From an uncultured Chitinophagaceae bacterium (lineage in GTDB: Bacteria > Bacteroidota > Bacteroidia > Chitinophagales > Chitinophagaceae): DNA of 35,512 nt. The notes under the pieces were generated by a model that ran no database searches, was not told the DNA's origin, and saw nothing but the letters and a program-made list of their open reading frames with translations. The position numbers were made by a program, and so were the translations under genes. Location of the stretch: positions 1-35,512 of the forward strand of contig CALKVC010000066.1 of assembly GCA_937996595.1 (NCBI GenBank), written 5' to 3'. Positions 25,898 to 34,919 of this stretch are shown here, one piece after another. The stretch's first letter is position 1. Every line of letters begins with the position of its first letter.

Positions 25898-28800
25898 TTA
25901 TTCCTTTATAACTTTTATACTTTGTACTTTTTCGCCCTGTGAAACCTGTAATGTGTAAATACCTGGTTCCAGTTCGGCTCCAAAAGTGAATACTTGTTTC
26001 CCTGTAATATTTACCTGCGTCAACCTCCTGCCAAGTAAATCAGTAATTGTCATGATGGTATTTAAAGAATTGTTTCCATCAAGTTTTAAAGTAAACACTG
26101 ATGAAGATGGATTCGGATAAACCTGCAAAGTAGCTATTCTATATTGCTGGCCTGCTCCATTTAGTTTAGCCACCGACTGTTGCCTGTTGGCGTTATTGGC
26201 TATTGGCGGGCAGGATGGGCCTACCGTTATATTTGATTGGGAGCCCACACAATTCCTTGAATCTTTGATATACCCGGTATACGTACCAGCTGTTAAGCCG
26301 GTAAATACATTGCTACCCTGGTAAGTAACATTGTCGAGGCTATAAGTATATGGCCCAAAACCGCCAGAAGGGAATAATGTGATGGTACCATCAGAAGCTA
26401 TACAACTGCTGGCAGCCAATGTACCTGAATTTACTACAACGGGCACCTGACTGATGGTTACATTTACAGAAACCGTACAACCTTTCAGGTCTTTAGCCCA
26501 GGCTGTATAGTTACCTGCCGCCAGGCCTGTAAAATAGGCACTGCCCTGGTAGGTAATATTATCAAGGCTGTACGTATAAGGTGCAGCGCCGCCTGAAGGC
26601 CTTACCTGTATGAACCCGTCGTTAACACAGGCACTGGTATTGCCATGGCTTTCCGTAGTGGTTAATGCAGGATCCTGGTTTACAATGATGCCGGCCAAAG
26701 ATCCTGTACATCCATTTACATCCTTCACCCAGCCGGTATATGTTCCGCCGGCAAGGCCGGTAAATGTATTGCTAACCTGGTACGTAACATTATTCAGGCT
26801 ATAGGTATACGGACCAGAACCACCGCTTCTGTACAATTCAATAGAACCATTGTTTGCACAACTGCTGGCACTGCGAGGATTAGCTGTTACGGTGATTGTT
26901 GGCGCAGAATTGGTTCCAATTACTACACCAAACTGAACAGCCTTACATCCTTTTGAATCCTGCACCCATGCCGGGTAAGTTCCTGCTGCCAACCCAGTAA
27001 ATCGGTTGCTTGACTGCCATGGGCCACTAGGGCCGGTAATACTGTATGTATATCCCGGTACACCGCCACCAGCCTGAATTTCAATATACCCTGAATTTGA
27101 ACAGGCGCTGGTATTGATCTTGGTTGCAGAAACAGTTATAGCAGGTGCCTGGGTAACTATGATACCTGCCAAAGATGTTTTACATCCTTTAGAATCCTTC
27201 ACCCAGCCTGTATAAGTACCTCCTGCTTTATTGGTGAATGTATTGCTGCTTTGGTAAGTAACATCATCCAGGCTATAAGTATAAGGTGCAATCCCTCCGG
27301 TTCTGTATAATTCAATAGATCCGTTATTGGCACAACTGCTGGCCGGGCGTGTATGTGCTGTAACTACGATTGGAGCCGCAGCAGCAATCACGATATTCGG
27401 TTTGGTACCTATACATCCGGCTGAGTCTTTCACATAACCGGTATAAGTACCCGCAGCAAGGTTCAGGAAAGTATTGCTTGCCTGGTAGGTAACGCCATCA
27501 ACGCTATATGTGAACGGAGGAACTCCATAACTGCCATATAATACTATGTATCCTGTGTTATTGCAACTACCTGATATACCTCCATTGTTAGATACGGTTG
27601 GTGCCTGTGCCTGCCAGATGGTGATATCATTCATAGGAATGGTACAACCAGTAGCTTCAGTTACGAGGCATGAGTAATCCCTTGGCGATAAACCGGTAAT
27701 GGCTGCCGTGCTGGCGCTGAAACCGGAAGGGTTACTTGTCCAGTTATAGGTATACGGCGTATTTCCACCACTAGGTGTAATCGTTATCGTACCATCTGCA
27801 CCACCACCGCAGGCGCTGGCCATGGTTTTAGAGAATGTAGCTGTAAACACTTTGCAGGCTCCGGCTCCAAATTCTGTAAAGTTGGCCGTACTGCTGAAAG
27901 AACTAATGTTACTATATGTATAAGTAGTACCGGTAAAATTATAATTAGCTACTGCCGGGAATGTATATGCCGGACCGGGATCTGCCCGGTATGCTTTCAG
28001 TTCTCCGGTGGTAATGCCACCTGCCAGGTCGCCGGCCAGGTATGTAAATGAAACATTCGCAGTAAACCCGGTAACCCCGCTGTTGGTAACAATCCAATGG
28101 CGGTTAAGTTTTTTGGTTGCATGCAATGTTGACGGGAAATTACTGCTGGTACCATCATTCGCCTTTACAGTGATATTACCTGTACCGCTTACTCCGCTGA
28201 ATGCGATACTTGCCGGTGTATATCCTGATGCGGTTCCTACATGGAAAACATAAGTATTGGTACCTGTTGCAATAGAGCGCTGCAGGTTTCCTATAACGTG
28301 TCCACTGGTTCGTGTAACCGCTCCTGTTGCTGAGTTTGTTACTGAGATGGTATTTGATGAACAGTCCAGTTTACCTGATATAAGTTTGAGTGAACCGTTT
28401 ACCGCTGCATTAGCAGTTAATGTAACACCCGCTGCATTATTTATTTCCAGGATATTGGCATTGGTTAATGCTGTGCCGGTAACCTGTGCTGCCAGCCCAT
28501 TGTATATATAAATTGCATTGGGGTTAAACACACGGGTTGTTGCTGTCTGAATATTTCCAGATGCACCGCTGGCTGCAATACCTGCAGTGGAACCGATCAT
28601 AATGGTAGCACCGTCGTTCAGGTTAAAATTACCCTGCGTATTGGCAACCGTTGCCTGAACAATATTGGTACCGCAATCGAGTGTGGTGCCGTTCAGTACA
28701 TTCAATGATGCTGTATTGTTCATTACAAAGTTGCTAAGCAACTGTAATGTATTGTTATTGATGAGGTCTTTTCCGGCATTGAATGTGATAGCGCTTGTAT

Positions 28801-31800
28801 TAATACCGCCGGCTGTTGATGTAAATGTTTGTGTACCGGAAGGCTTGTTGAAATTGACTGTTCTTGTACCTGCTCCGGTCGTATTCCTTAACACACCGCT
28901 TCCGGAAACGGCAAAGTCTCCGCCAACGTTCAGTTCAACTGCACCGCTGGTGGTACTGGATGAACTCATATCTATCGTTCCGGTAATGCTCACATTTCCG
29001 TAAACATTCACCGAACATGATTTTGAACCGTTGCTGCCGCCACCCACCAGGGCAAATGTAGCTGTTCCAACGGTAAGATTGCCGCCAATTTCCAAAGCTA
29101 AGGCCGAACCGGTAGAAGCTGGTGTACACCTGAACTGGTTTGTACCTGAACCGAGGCTGGTTATGGTGAAATTCCCTGCAGTGAGGTTTACAGCACCCGT
29201 CCATGATTGGGCCCATGTACCTCCGGAATTCCAGTTAATCTGCAGGTTACCGAATGGTAAGGTTACCCCAGTTGTAAGCACCGTTGATGCACTCTGCCAG
29301 TTTGTAATATTCACTGTTGAAGCAGGATCAAAACTCTCAATACCTGCAAAAATGGAAGTTGAAGGTGCGGTAGTATTATTATGCGTATATGTGCCGCCGT
29401 CATCTATTCGGAATGTGCTGCTAGCCGCCACCGTTATGGCATTGTTGGCAACCAGGGTTCCTCCGTTCTCAATTTGAATCTTCGATCCTGCCCCGGTTAC
29501 AGTCCAGGTTGCAGAAGTGGTCATCGTATGCTGGTCCTGGATTACGAACAACTGGTTCGCTGAAGTGAAATTAGCGGGAGTAAATCCGCCTCCCAGCCTG
29601 TTTGAGTTCCAGTTAGCCAGTGTATTGGGAGCCAGGTTTCCCTGCGAATAAAATATCGTACTGCCCGAAGCCGGCACAAGTTCTCCCGAACCAGTTATCA
29701 CTGCGCCTGCTCCAAAACCCGTAAAGCTGATCTTGGTCAATTGTGCCGGTGTTAATCCGCCCACACCTACCATGATCACACCTTGTGTTCCGGCTCCGCC
29801 ACTGCCTCCAATTCCTGTCCATCCTGTAACAGACAGCGTGGTTGCTGCCCAGGTATTACCGGAGCTGTTAGCTATCGTTAACGTATGTACGCCTGTTCCT
29901 AAAGCGATAGTAGAATTTACACTAACAGTAAGATCTCCGATGGTTTCAGAAAATCCTCCTGCAGAACCGGTATTGAGTATGCCGCCGCCCAGTACAACCG
30001 GGTTATCTGGTATTACGTTTGCATTTTCCAAAAGAATGGTTCCGGCATTGATGGTTGTAGTACCTGTATACGTATTGGCACCAGACAGGGCCAGTATGCC
30101 GCTTCCGTTTTTGGTAATGGCAATAGATGTGGCGCTTCCGTTTTCAATTATACCTGTAAAACTAGTACTGGATGTATTACCAGACGTTAAAGTTAATGTT
30201 CCGGCTGCACTACTGGTAACCGTTCCGGTTCCCGCCAGGTTAGCTACCGTTTCGCTGAAACCGTTCATATCAAAAACGGATTCAACAATCAGTGAACCGG
30301 TAATCCTGTCCGAAGCACCCAATTTCAATGTGCCCTCGCTGATTGTAGTAGAACCAGTATGCAGGTTATTGCCGCCAAGTACAAGTGTTCCGTTTCCTTC
30401 TTTTATCATTGCACCGGTAGTATTTGTACTGGCGCCGTTAATGATAAGTGTATTGGTTGATATATTAAATGTTGATGTAGTGGCGGTTGCCAGAACAAAA
30501 TTCCTGTTGGTTGTGGCTGTAGTGCCCGTGTATCTTAATGTACCCCCGTTCAAGGTTAGGTTTGCCGCGGTAGTGCTGGCTGCGCCCAGGTTACAAGCCA
30601 CGCCTCCATCTGCAATAGTGGATACGCTTAATATGCCGCCTGTAATGGTAACTGCACCCGTAAACGTGTTAACGGCACTTAGTGTTACCGTTCCCGTGGT
30701 TGTTTTGGTTAACCCGCCTGTACCGGCAAGAATGGCTGTTATAATCCCGTCCTGTACTGCATAGGATGAACCGGTTAATACCCCGGTTGTTCCATTTATT
30801 TCTCCATCTACCAAGGTAACTGTTCCCACGGCATCTGAAAATGTTTTTATATCAAGGATACCACCATTCACTGTAACAGCGCCTGTAGCCAGTACATTAT
30901 TGGCACCATATTCCAGCGTACGGTCTGCCACCGTGGTAGTTCCCGTATGTAAATTGGCTCCTGTTAAAATCAATGTGCCGTTTCCGATCTTTATAAATCC
31001 GCCGGTAGTGGCGGCACTGGCACCTGTTAATGTAAGGTCATTGGTAACCAGTTCAATGGTTGATGTGGTACCGGTGGTAAAAGTATAGTTCCTGTTTGTT
31101 GTTGCCGTTGCACCGGTGTATTGCAAAGTTCCGCCGCCCAACACCAGGTTGGCTGCAGCACTGGTTGCAGCACCGATATTACCGGCCACTCCCCCGTTTC
31201 CGATGGTTGATACACTTAATATACCTGCATTTATTGCGGTGATGCCGGTATAAGTATTAACACCGGTTAGCGTTACGGTACCGGAAGTGGTTTTTGTAAG
31301 ATTTACGGCACCGGCCAGTATTGCAGAAATTGTACCATCCTGTACTGCATATGAAGTGCCGGTTAATACGCCTGTTGAACCTTCAATGCTTCCACTGGTT
31401 AGTGTTACCGTTCCAACAGCATCTGTAAATGTTCCTATATCCATAATACCACCACTTACGGTAACTGCCCCTGCAGCAATTGCATTATTCGTATTATATA
31501 ATAAGGTTCCTGCATTTATAGTTGTTGTACCAGAGTAAGTATTTACAGCATTCAACTGCATGGTTCCTGCACCGGCTTTTGTAAGGCCGTTTGCGGTACT
31601 GATAACGCTGTTCATCACGAGGTCTGTAGCAGAACTGCCATCATCAGCCACGGTAAAAACACGCGTGCCATTCAATGCTACAGGGGCCGAAATGATTGCG
31701 GCATCTGAACCGGAACCTACCGTATTTACACTAACATTTCCCTGTAATGAAAAAGAACCGGTACCTGTTACAGATGATCCGGTTGTTGCGCCGCATTCTA

Positions 31801-32818
31801 AAACAACTGAGCTTGGTGTAATACTAAAAGTAGATAAGCTTAATACGGTTCCTGCACTAACTGTCAATGTACCGTTAACATCCGTGGTCCCCAGCAAAGT
31901 CTTAGTTCCGCTGTTTGAGATACTCAGGTTATTATATGTGTAGTTTGCAACATTTGCCTGGTTGCCGCCTGCGTTGTAATTAACCGTACTGGTTCCTGTA
32001 CCTGCCGTAAAAGTGGCATTAGCTGCTCCGCTGATACCGGTTCCTCCCACGTTTAGGATACTGGAAGTACCCGTCATCGTAATATTCTTTGTTGCTGCTG
32101 TTGTTCCGGCAATTGAAATACCGCCATCTGCATTCAGGGTACCAGTGGTAATTACCAGGCTACCGTCCCTGCTGGTGGTAGTATTAGTTCCTGCAAGGTT
32201 AATCAAACCTGAAACTGTTGCTGTTCCGGAATTTACATTCCAGTTATTATTGGTTGTATTGGCAGAAGGCTGGTTGATAGTTACCGGCCCGTTTACCGTA
32301 ACGGTTGATGAAGCTCCCTGGGTAATAGTATTATCATCATTATTGGCATTAAAGGTAATGCTGTTTACAGTTAAGTTGCCACCGGCAGTCATCGTTACAG
32401 TATTCAATTCTCCCGGCGTACCCCCCGTACTTCCAATCACCAAATCATCACCAATCAAGGTTGACCCACTGGTAAAATTTATCGTACCACTTCTCGCTGT
32501 ATTACCAAATCCCCCTACCTGAATGGTACCGGAGACGGTTAGCTGCGGATTAGCACCGGAAAAAGTGAGTACACCGAAATTCCCCGGGGATGCTGTAGCA
32601 CCAATCTGTATACTTGCACAAACGGCATTGGTAACGTTTACAGTTAAGGTTGCCCCATTCCTAATCTCAATGGTAGTTGAGCTGGTGGGTGTGGGTGAAA
32701 TCGCACTCCAGTTTGTATTGGCAGAAATGATCACCTGGCCTTTTACAAAGGTTGTTGCTGTAACCATAACCAGAAAAAACAGGAAAATGCTTTTCGGAAG
32801 GAGTAAGGAAGTCTTCAT
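25898..32818 (-). CDS. Giant T9SS-exported protein with autotransporter-type beta-strand repeats and SprB repeats
   Basis: A 2306-residue secreted protein. A signal peptide (PKSIFLFFLVMVTATTFVKG) is followed by about 1600 residues of Gly/Thr/Ser/Asn-rich beta-helix-like sequence. Many copies of the autotransporter-associated beta-strand (PATR) motif are visible, such as LTKAGAGTMQLNAVNTYSG followed by TTTINAGTL, and ANTYTGTTTINAGTI. Two tandem 196-residue units lie within it. After a globular segment come one divergent and six regular SprB repeats (PYTYSLDNVTYQ, GWVKDSKGC) and a type A T9SS sorting domain (VYPNPSSSVF, ITDLLGRRLT, LEPGIYTLQV, KVIKE). There is no C-terminal beta-barrel, so it is not a type V autotransporter despite the repeats; the sorting domain indicates T9SS export. 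It is probably a long fibrous surface adhesin. Confidence 0.87.
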   Translation of the reverse strand: MKTSLLLPKSIFLFFLVMVTATTFVKGQVIISANTNWSAISPTPTSSTTIEIRNGATLTVNVTNAVCASIQIGATASPGNFGVLTFSGANPQLTVSGTIQVGGFGNTARSGTINFTSGSTLIGDDLVIGSTGGTPGELNTVTMTAGGNLTVNSITFNANNDDNTITQGASSTVTVNGPVTINQPSANTTNNNWNVNSGTATVSGLINLAGTNTTTSRDGSLVITTGTLNADGGISIAGTTAATKNITMTGTSSILNVGGTGISGAANATFTAGTGTSTVNYNAGGNQANVANYTYNNLSISNSGTKTLLGTTDVNGTLTVSAGTVLSLSTFSITPSSVVLECGATTGSSVTGTGSFSLQGNVSVNTVGSGSDAAIISAPVALNGTRVFTVADDGSSATDLVMNSVISTANGLTKAGAGTMQLNAVNTYSGTTTINAGTLLYNTNNAIAAGAVTVSGGIMDIGTFTDAVGTVTLTSGSIEGSTGVLTGTSYAVQDGTISAILAGAVNLTKTTSGTVTLTGVNTYTGITAINAGILSVSTIGNGGVAGNIGAATSAAANLVLGGGTLQYTGATATTNRNYTFTTGTTSTIELVTNDLTLTGASAATTGGFIKIGNGTLILTGANLHTGTTTVADRTLEYGANNVLATGAVTVNGGILDIKTFSDAVGTVTLVDGEINGTTGVLTGSSYAVQDGIITAILAGTGGLTKTTTGTVTLSAVNTFTGAVTITGGILSVSTIADGGVACNLGAASTTAANLTLNGGTLRYTGTTATTNRNFVLATATTSTFNISTNTLIINGASTNTTGAMIKEGNGTLVLGGNNLHTGSTTISEGTLKLGASDRITGSLIVESVFDMNGFSETVANLAGTGTVTSSAAGTLTLTSGNTSSTSFTGIIENGSATSIAITKNGSGILALSGANTYTGTTTINAGTILLENANVIPDNPVVLGGGILNTGSAGGFSETIGDLTVSVNSTIALGTGVHTLTIANSSGNTWAATTLSVTGWTGIGGSGGAGTQGVIMVGVGGLTPAQLTKISFTGFGAGAVITGSGELVPASGSTIFYSQGNLAPNTLANWNSNRLGGGFTPANFTSANQLFVIQDQHTMTTSATWTVTGAGSKIQIENGGTLVANNAITVAASSTFRIDDGGTYTHNNTTAPSTSIFAGIESFDPASTVNITNWQSASTVLTTGVTLPFGNLQINWNSGGTWAQSWTGAVNLTAGNFTITSLGSGTNQFRCTPASTGSALALEIGGNLTVGTATFALVGGGSNGSKSCSVNVYGNVSITGTIDMSSSSTTSGAVELNVGGDFAVSGSGVLRNTTGAGTRTVNFNKPSGTQTFTSTAGGINTSAITFNAGKDLINNNTLQLLSNFVMNNTASLNVLNGTTLDCGTNIVQATVANTQGNFNLNDGATIMIGSTAGIAASGASGNIQTATTRVFNPNAIYIYNGLAAQVTGTALTNANILEINNAAGVTLTANAAVNGSLKLISGKLDCSSNTISVTNSATGAVTRTSGHVIGNLQRSIATGTNTYVFHVGTASGYTPASIAFSGVSGTGNITVKANDGTSSNFPSTLHATKKLNRHWIVTNSGVTGFTANVSFTYLAGDLAGGITTGELKAYRADPGPAYTFPAVANYNFTGTTYTYSNISSFSSTANFTEFGAGACKVFTATFSKTMASACGGGADGTITITPSGGNTPYTYNWTSNPSGFSASTAAITGLSPRDYSCLVTEATGCTIPMNDITIWQAQAPTVSNNGGISGSCNNTGYIVLYGSYGVPPFTYSVDGVTYQASNTFLNLAAGTYTGYVKDSAGCIGTKPNIVIAAAAPIVVTAHTRPASSCANNGSIELYRTGGIAPYTYSLDDVTYQSSNTFTNKAGGTYTGWVKDSKGCKTSLAGIIVTQAPAITVSATKINTSACSNSGYIEIQAGGGVPGYTYSITGPSGPWQSSNRFTGLAAGTYPAWVQDSKGCKAVQFGVVIGTNSAPTITVTANPRSASSCANNGSIELYRSGGSGPYTYSLNNVTYQVSNTFTGLAGGTYTGWVKDVNGCTGSLAGIIVNQDPALTTTESHGNTSACVNDGFIQVRPSGGAAPYTYSLDNITYQGSAYFTGLAAGNYTAWAKDLKGCTVSVNVTISQVPVVVNSGTLAASSCIASDGTITLFPSGGFGPYTYSLDNVTYQGSNVFTGLTAGTYTGYIKDSRNCVGSQSNITVGPSCPPIANNANRQQSVAKLNGAGQQYRIATLQVYPNPSSSVFTLKLDGNNSLNTIMTITDLLGRRLTQVNITGKQVFTFGAELEPGIYTLQVSQGEKVQSIKVIKE
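30330..31505 (-). repeat. Two tandem 588-bp repeats in the giant adhesin gene
   Basis: The landmark CCTGTACTGCATA occurs at 30751 and again at 31339, exactly 588 bp (196 codons) apart. Each unit encodes SYAVQDG, a PATR motif, GILSVSTI, NLGAA or NIGAA, and TATTNRN in the same order. The units differ at many positions, so the duplication is not very recent. The outer limits given are approximate. Confidence 0.75.
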
Positions 32819-33307
32819 AATTGAATTTTTATAGTATTTGGATTAATCGAAAACCAACATGATAGCATTTTGCACCACGCAGTTTGCTTATGAACGTAAA
32901 ACTACATCGTATAATTGTGTCGTGCCGTTAAATCAATGCATTTTAATGGGTTATCCACCTTATTAAGTCAGTTGTGAATAATTTAATACTTTCCGTTGCC
33001 ATTGGCTGATTCGTAATATATATTTAAACTGAAAAAGATATATGCCTATATATCAGGATTTTATATATTATCCAGCAAACGCCCCATCCTCCATTAGTAA
33101 TTTTACGAAGTAATTAGTACAGGTATTTGTACGTGCTCATTGTATTTTACCCGCCACAAAAAAATTATTCGGAACCAATTATATGTAGCCGGATTGATAA
33201 ATTAATTTGATTTCATTTACAGTATGTAAACAATCAATTTTCAATATAAAGGGACAAGCAAAAAGCCGACTATATAAGCCGGCTTTTACTGGTTATTTAT
33301 CAGGTTG
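32819..33307. other. AT-rich intergenic region upstream of the giant adhesin
   Basis: No convincing gene is present in these 489 bp. The right end contains the terminator of the DUF5777 gene. The rest should carry the promoter of the giant adhesin, but I could not find a clear TAnnTTTG box on the minus strand. Confidence 0.5.
33260..33287 (-). terminator. Rho-independent terminator of the DUF5777 operon
   Basis: A perfect 8-bp stem (AAAAGCCG with CGGCTTTT, 11-nt loop) with a T-run on the minus strand lies 21 bp after the stop of the 33308 gene. Confidence 0.72.
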
Positions 33308-34216
33308 TTATTTCTTTACGTTCATACTCCTGTTGATGGTGAAACCCAATGCAAAATTTCCATCTTTTATCCTGCTGTTATTCCTTGCCAGTTGGTCAAT
33401 GGCTGAAGCATCTGTGGTGCTTCCTATATAGAATTGAAAGAGGTGGGTGCCGGTGTTTATTTCAACGCCTGCTGATAACAAATCAGGGTTATAGTTTACA
33501 ATAGAACCGTTTTTAGTAATCAGGTTTTCATACATGTTCAACTGACGGGCATATTCCAACGTAACATTTAGTTTACTGTTCACTTTATACTTTCCTGCAA
33601 TACCCAGTGAAAAAACCTCATTGCTGTTATTAATGCCATAAGGCACTACATTGAAGTGAATCCAGGTTGGCATCAATTGAAGTGAGAATTTATCTGAGAA
33701 TTTCCTGCTGATTAGCAACTGGTTCATGAAAGAGAATTTATTGCCGGTAAAATCATTATCGGGATCTTCAGCCGCATTGGCATTAACCATGGAATAATAC
33801 CCGATGGTAACAGGTATGTTCCGCTTACCGGTTTGCTGGCGGAGCAATACAAATTTTGCCCAGCCTTCATATTTAGACCTTCCAGCGGCAGCCAGCCCCA
33901 GGTTCATCCATTTTGTGGGTGAATAGTCGAAAGATAAATAGGTATTGGCAACGCCTGAATTCAATCCGAACAATTGAGCGATATTTTGCTTGCCGCCATC
34001 TTTGTTCCATAAATAACTGAAATGGTGAGAAATCATGAATTGCAGAATTCCCGGCCGCACTATCTCGGTGCTTTGCATATTGATGATCTTGGTGGAATTG
34101 AACACAGCCCTTGTCAGTTTTTGTTTTGGCGCTTCATTCGTTGCTGCTTTTTCCTGCGCCATGGCAAGGTTCACCATACAGAAACTGACAACGAAGAGCG
34201 ATAATATCTTTTTCAT
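33308..34216 (-). CDS. DUF5777-family outer-membrane beta-barrel protein
   Basis: With the ATG ending at 34216 the protein has 302 residues and a clear signal peptide (MKKILSLFVVSFCMVNLAMA); in-frame ATGs further upstream to 34258 would only lengthen the leader. The mature part fits DUF5777: VFNSTKIINMQSTEIVRPG at the start, then FMISHHFSYLW, and alternating beta strands such as LSFDYSPTKWMNLGLAAAG. The final strand ends FALGFTINRSMNV. Such proteins are predicted outer-membrane barrels; their transport role is not known. It lies 57 bp downstream of the cytochrome-like lipoprotein gene on the same strand and probably shares its transcript. Confidence 0.82.
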   Translation of the reverse strand: MKKILSLFVVSFCMVNLAMAQEKAATNEAPKQKLTRAVFNSTKIINMQSTEIVRPGILQFMISHHFSYLWNKDGGKQNIAQLFGLNSGVANTYLSFDYSPTKWMNLGLAAAGRSKYEGWAKFVLLRQQTGKRNIPVTIGYYSMVNANAAEDPDNDFTGNKFSFMNQLLISRKFSDKFSLQLMPTWIHFNVVPYGINNSNEVFSLGIAGKYKVNSKLNVTLEYARQLNMYENLITKNGSIVNYNPDLLSAGVEINTGTHLFQFYIGSTTDASAIDQLARNNSRIKDGNFALGFTINRSMNVKK

Positions 34217-34273
34217 AACAACTGGTTTATTTTTCATAACGTTCATTATTAATTGCATGATTGATCTGTTAAA

Positions 34274-34888
34274 TTACTGAGGTTGCCCCTGGGCTATCCA
34301 TTCTTTAAAAATATTAATGGTACAGGTGCTCAGGCTCATGGAACCTCCCGGATGTCCGGTGCTGCCTCCGCTGTTTACAATGTTGGTAAGCACGGTTTTA
34401 TTACTTACCATCGCATTATAATCCAATGCAACAGCTATTCCGCCATGGCAGGTAGCCCCTTTACAGGATGTAGTATATATAGGCTGTATTTTAGCTGTAT
34501 AGGTTATGGCGCCTGTAACATCGCAACCACCTCCGTCATCTTTTGATCCTTCGGCAATCCAGCGTTTGATGATATTCTTTTCATTCGGTTTGAAATCAAT
34601 CGCACCCTCACCTGGATGTTTTCCTCCGTTCACCCAGGCTTCAAATATGGAATCCCTGGCCAGGATAGCATCATAAAAAATGGTATCTCCATGCGAAAAC
34701 TGAACGGCCCTTGTACCTATTCCGTTATTATGGCATCCGCAAGCACCTGAAGTCATGATAGGAACCACATCAGACCTGAATGATACAGTTGGCAGGGTTA
34801 AGATGTCTTCTTTATTTTTATAACATGATGACAAAACATAAGTAAGCATAGCAGTCATCACAGCAAGAGTTATTATTAACTTTTTCAT
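34274..34888 (-). CDS. Cytochrome-c-like lipoprotein with two irregular heme motifs
   Basis: A 204-residue lipoprotein: the signal peptide ends in YVLSSC, making Cys22 the lipidated residue. Two similar halves follow, each opening with a DVxPI or KIQPI stretch, then Cys/His, and closing with IIKRWIAEGS or IFKEWIAQGQ, the layout of c-type cytochrome domains common in Bacteroidota. The second half has CKGATCH (Cys142, Cys147, His148), a CX4CH spacing, and a possible distal Met184. The first half has only CGCH (Cys50, Cys52, His53), so a standard CXXCH is missing from both. Heme attachment is therefore uncertain. The gene lies 31 bp downstream of the partial gene at the window edge and upstream of the DUF5777 gene, suggesting one envelope-protein operon. 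Confidence 0.78.
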   Translation of the reverse strand: MKKLIITLAVMTAMLTYVLSSCYKNKEDILTLPTVSFRSDVVPIMTSGACGCHNNGIGTRAVQFSHGDTIFYDAILARDSIFEAWVNGGKHPGEGAIDFKPNEKNIIKRWIAEGSKDDGGGCDVTGAITYTAKIQPIYTTSCKGATCHGGIAVALDYNAMVSNKTVLTNIVNSGGSTGHPGGSMSLSTCTINIFKEWIAQGQPQ

Positions 34889-34919
34889 ATCCTGATTTTT
34901 TTAAATTAGATGTACCGGG

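Noticed and set aside
29733..30764. 343-codon open frame on the plus strand inside the giant adhesin gene
   Set aside because: It is antisense to repetitive Gly/Thr/Ser-rich codons, which leave the opposite frame open. Its product is a featureless Val/Pro/Ala-rich sequence, and similar shadows occur along all the repeat genes.
25898..32818. Classifying the giant protein as a type V autotransporter
   Set aside because: The C-terminus is a SprB array plus T9SS sorting domain; no translocator beta-barrel is present.
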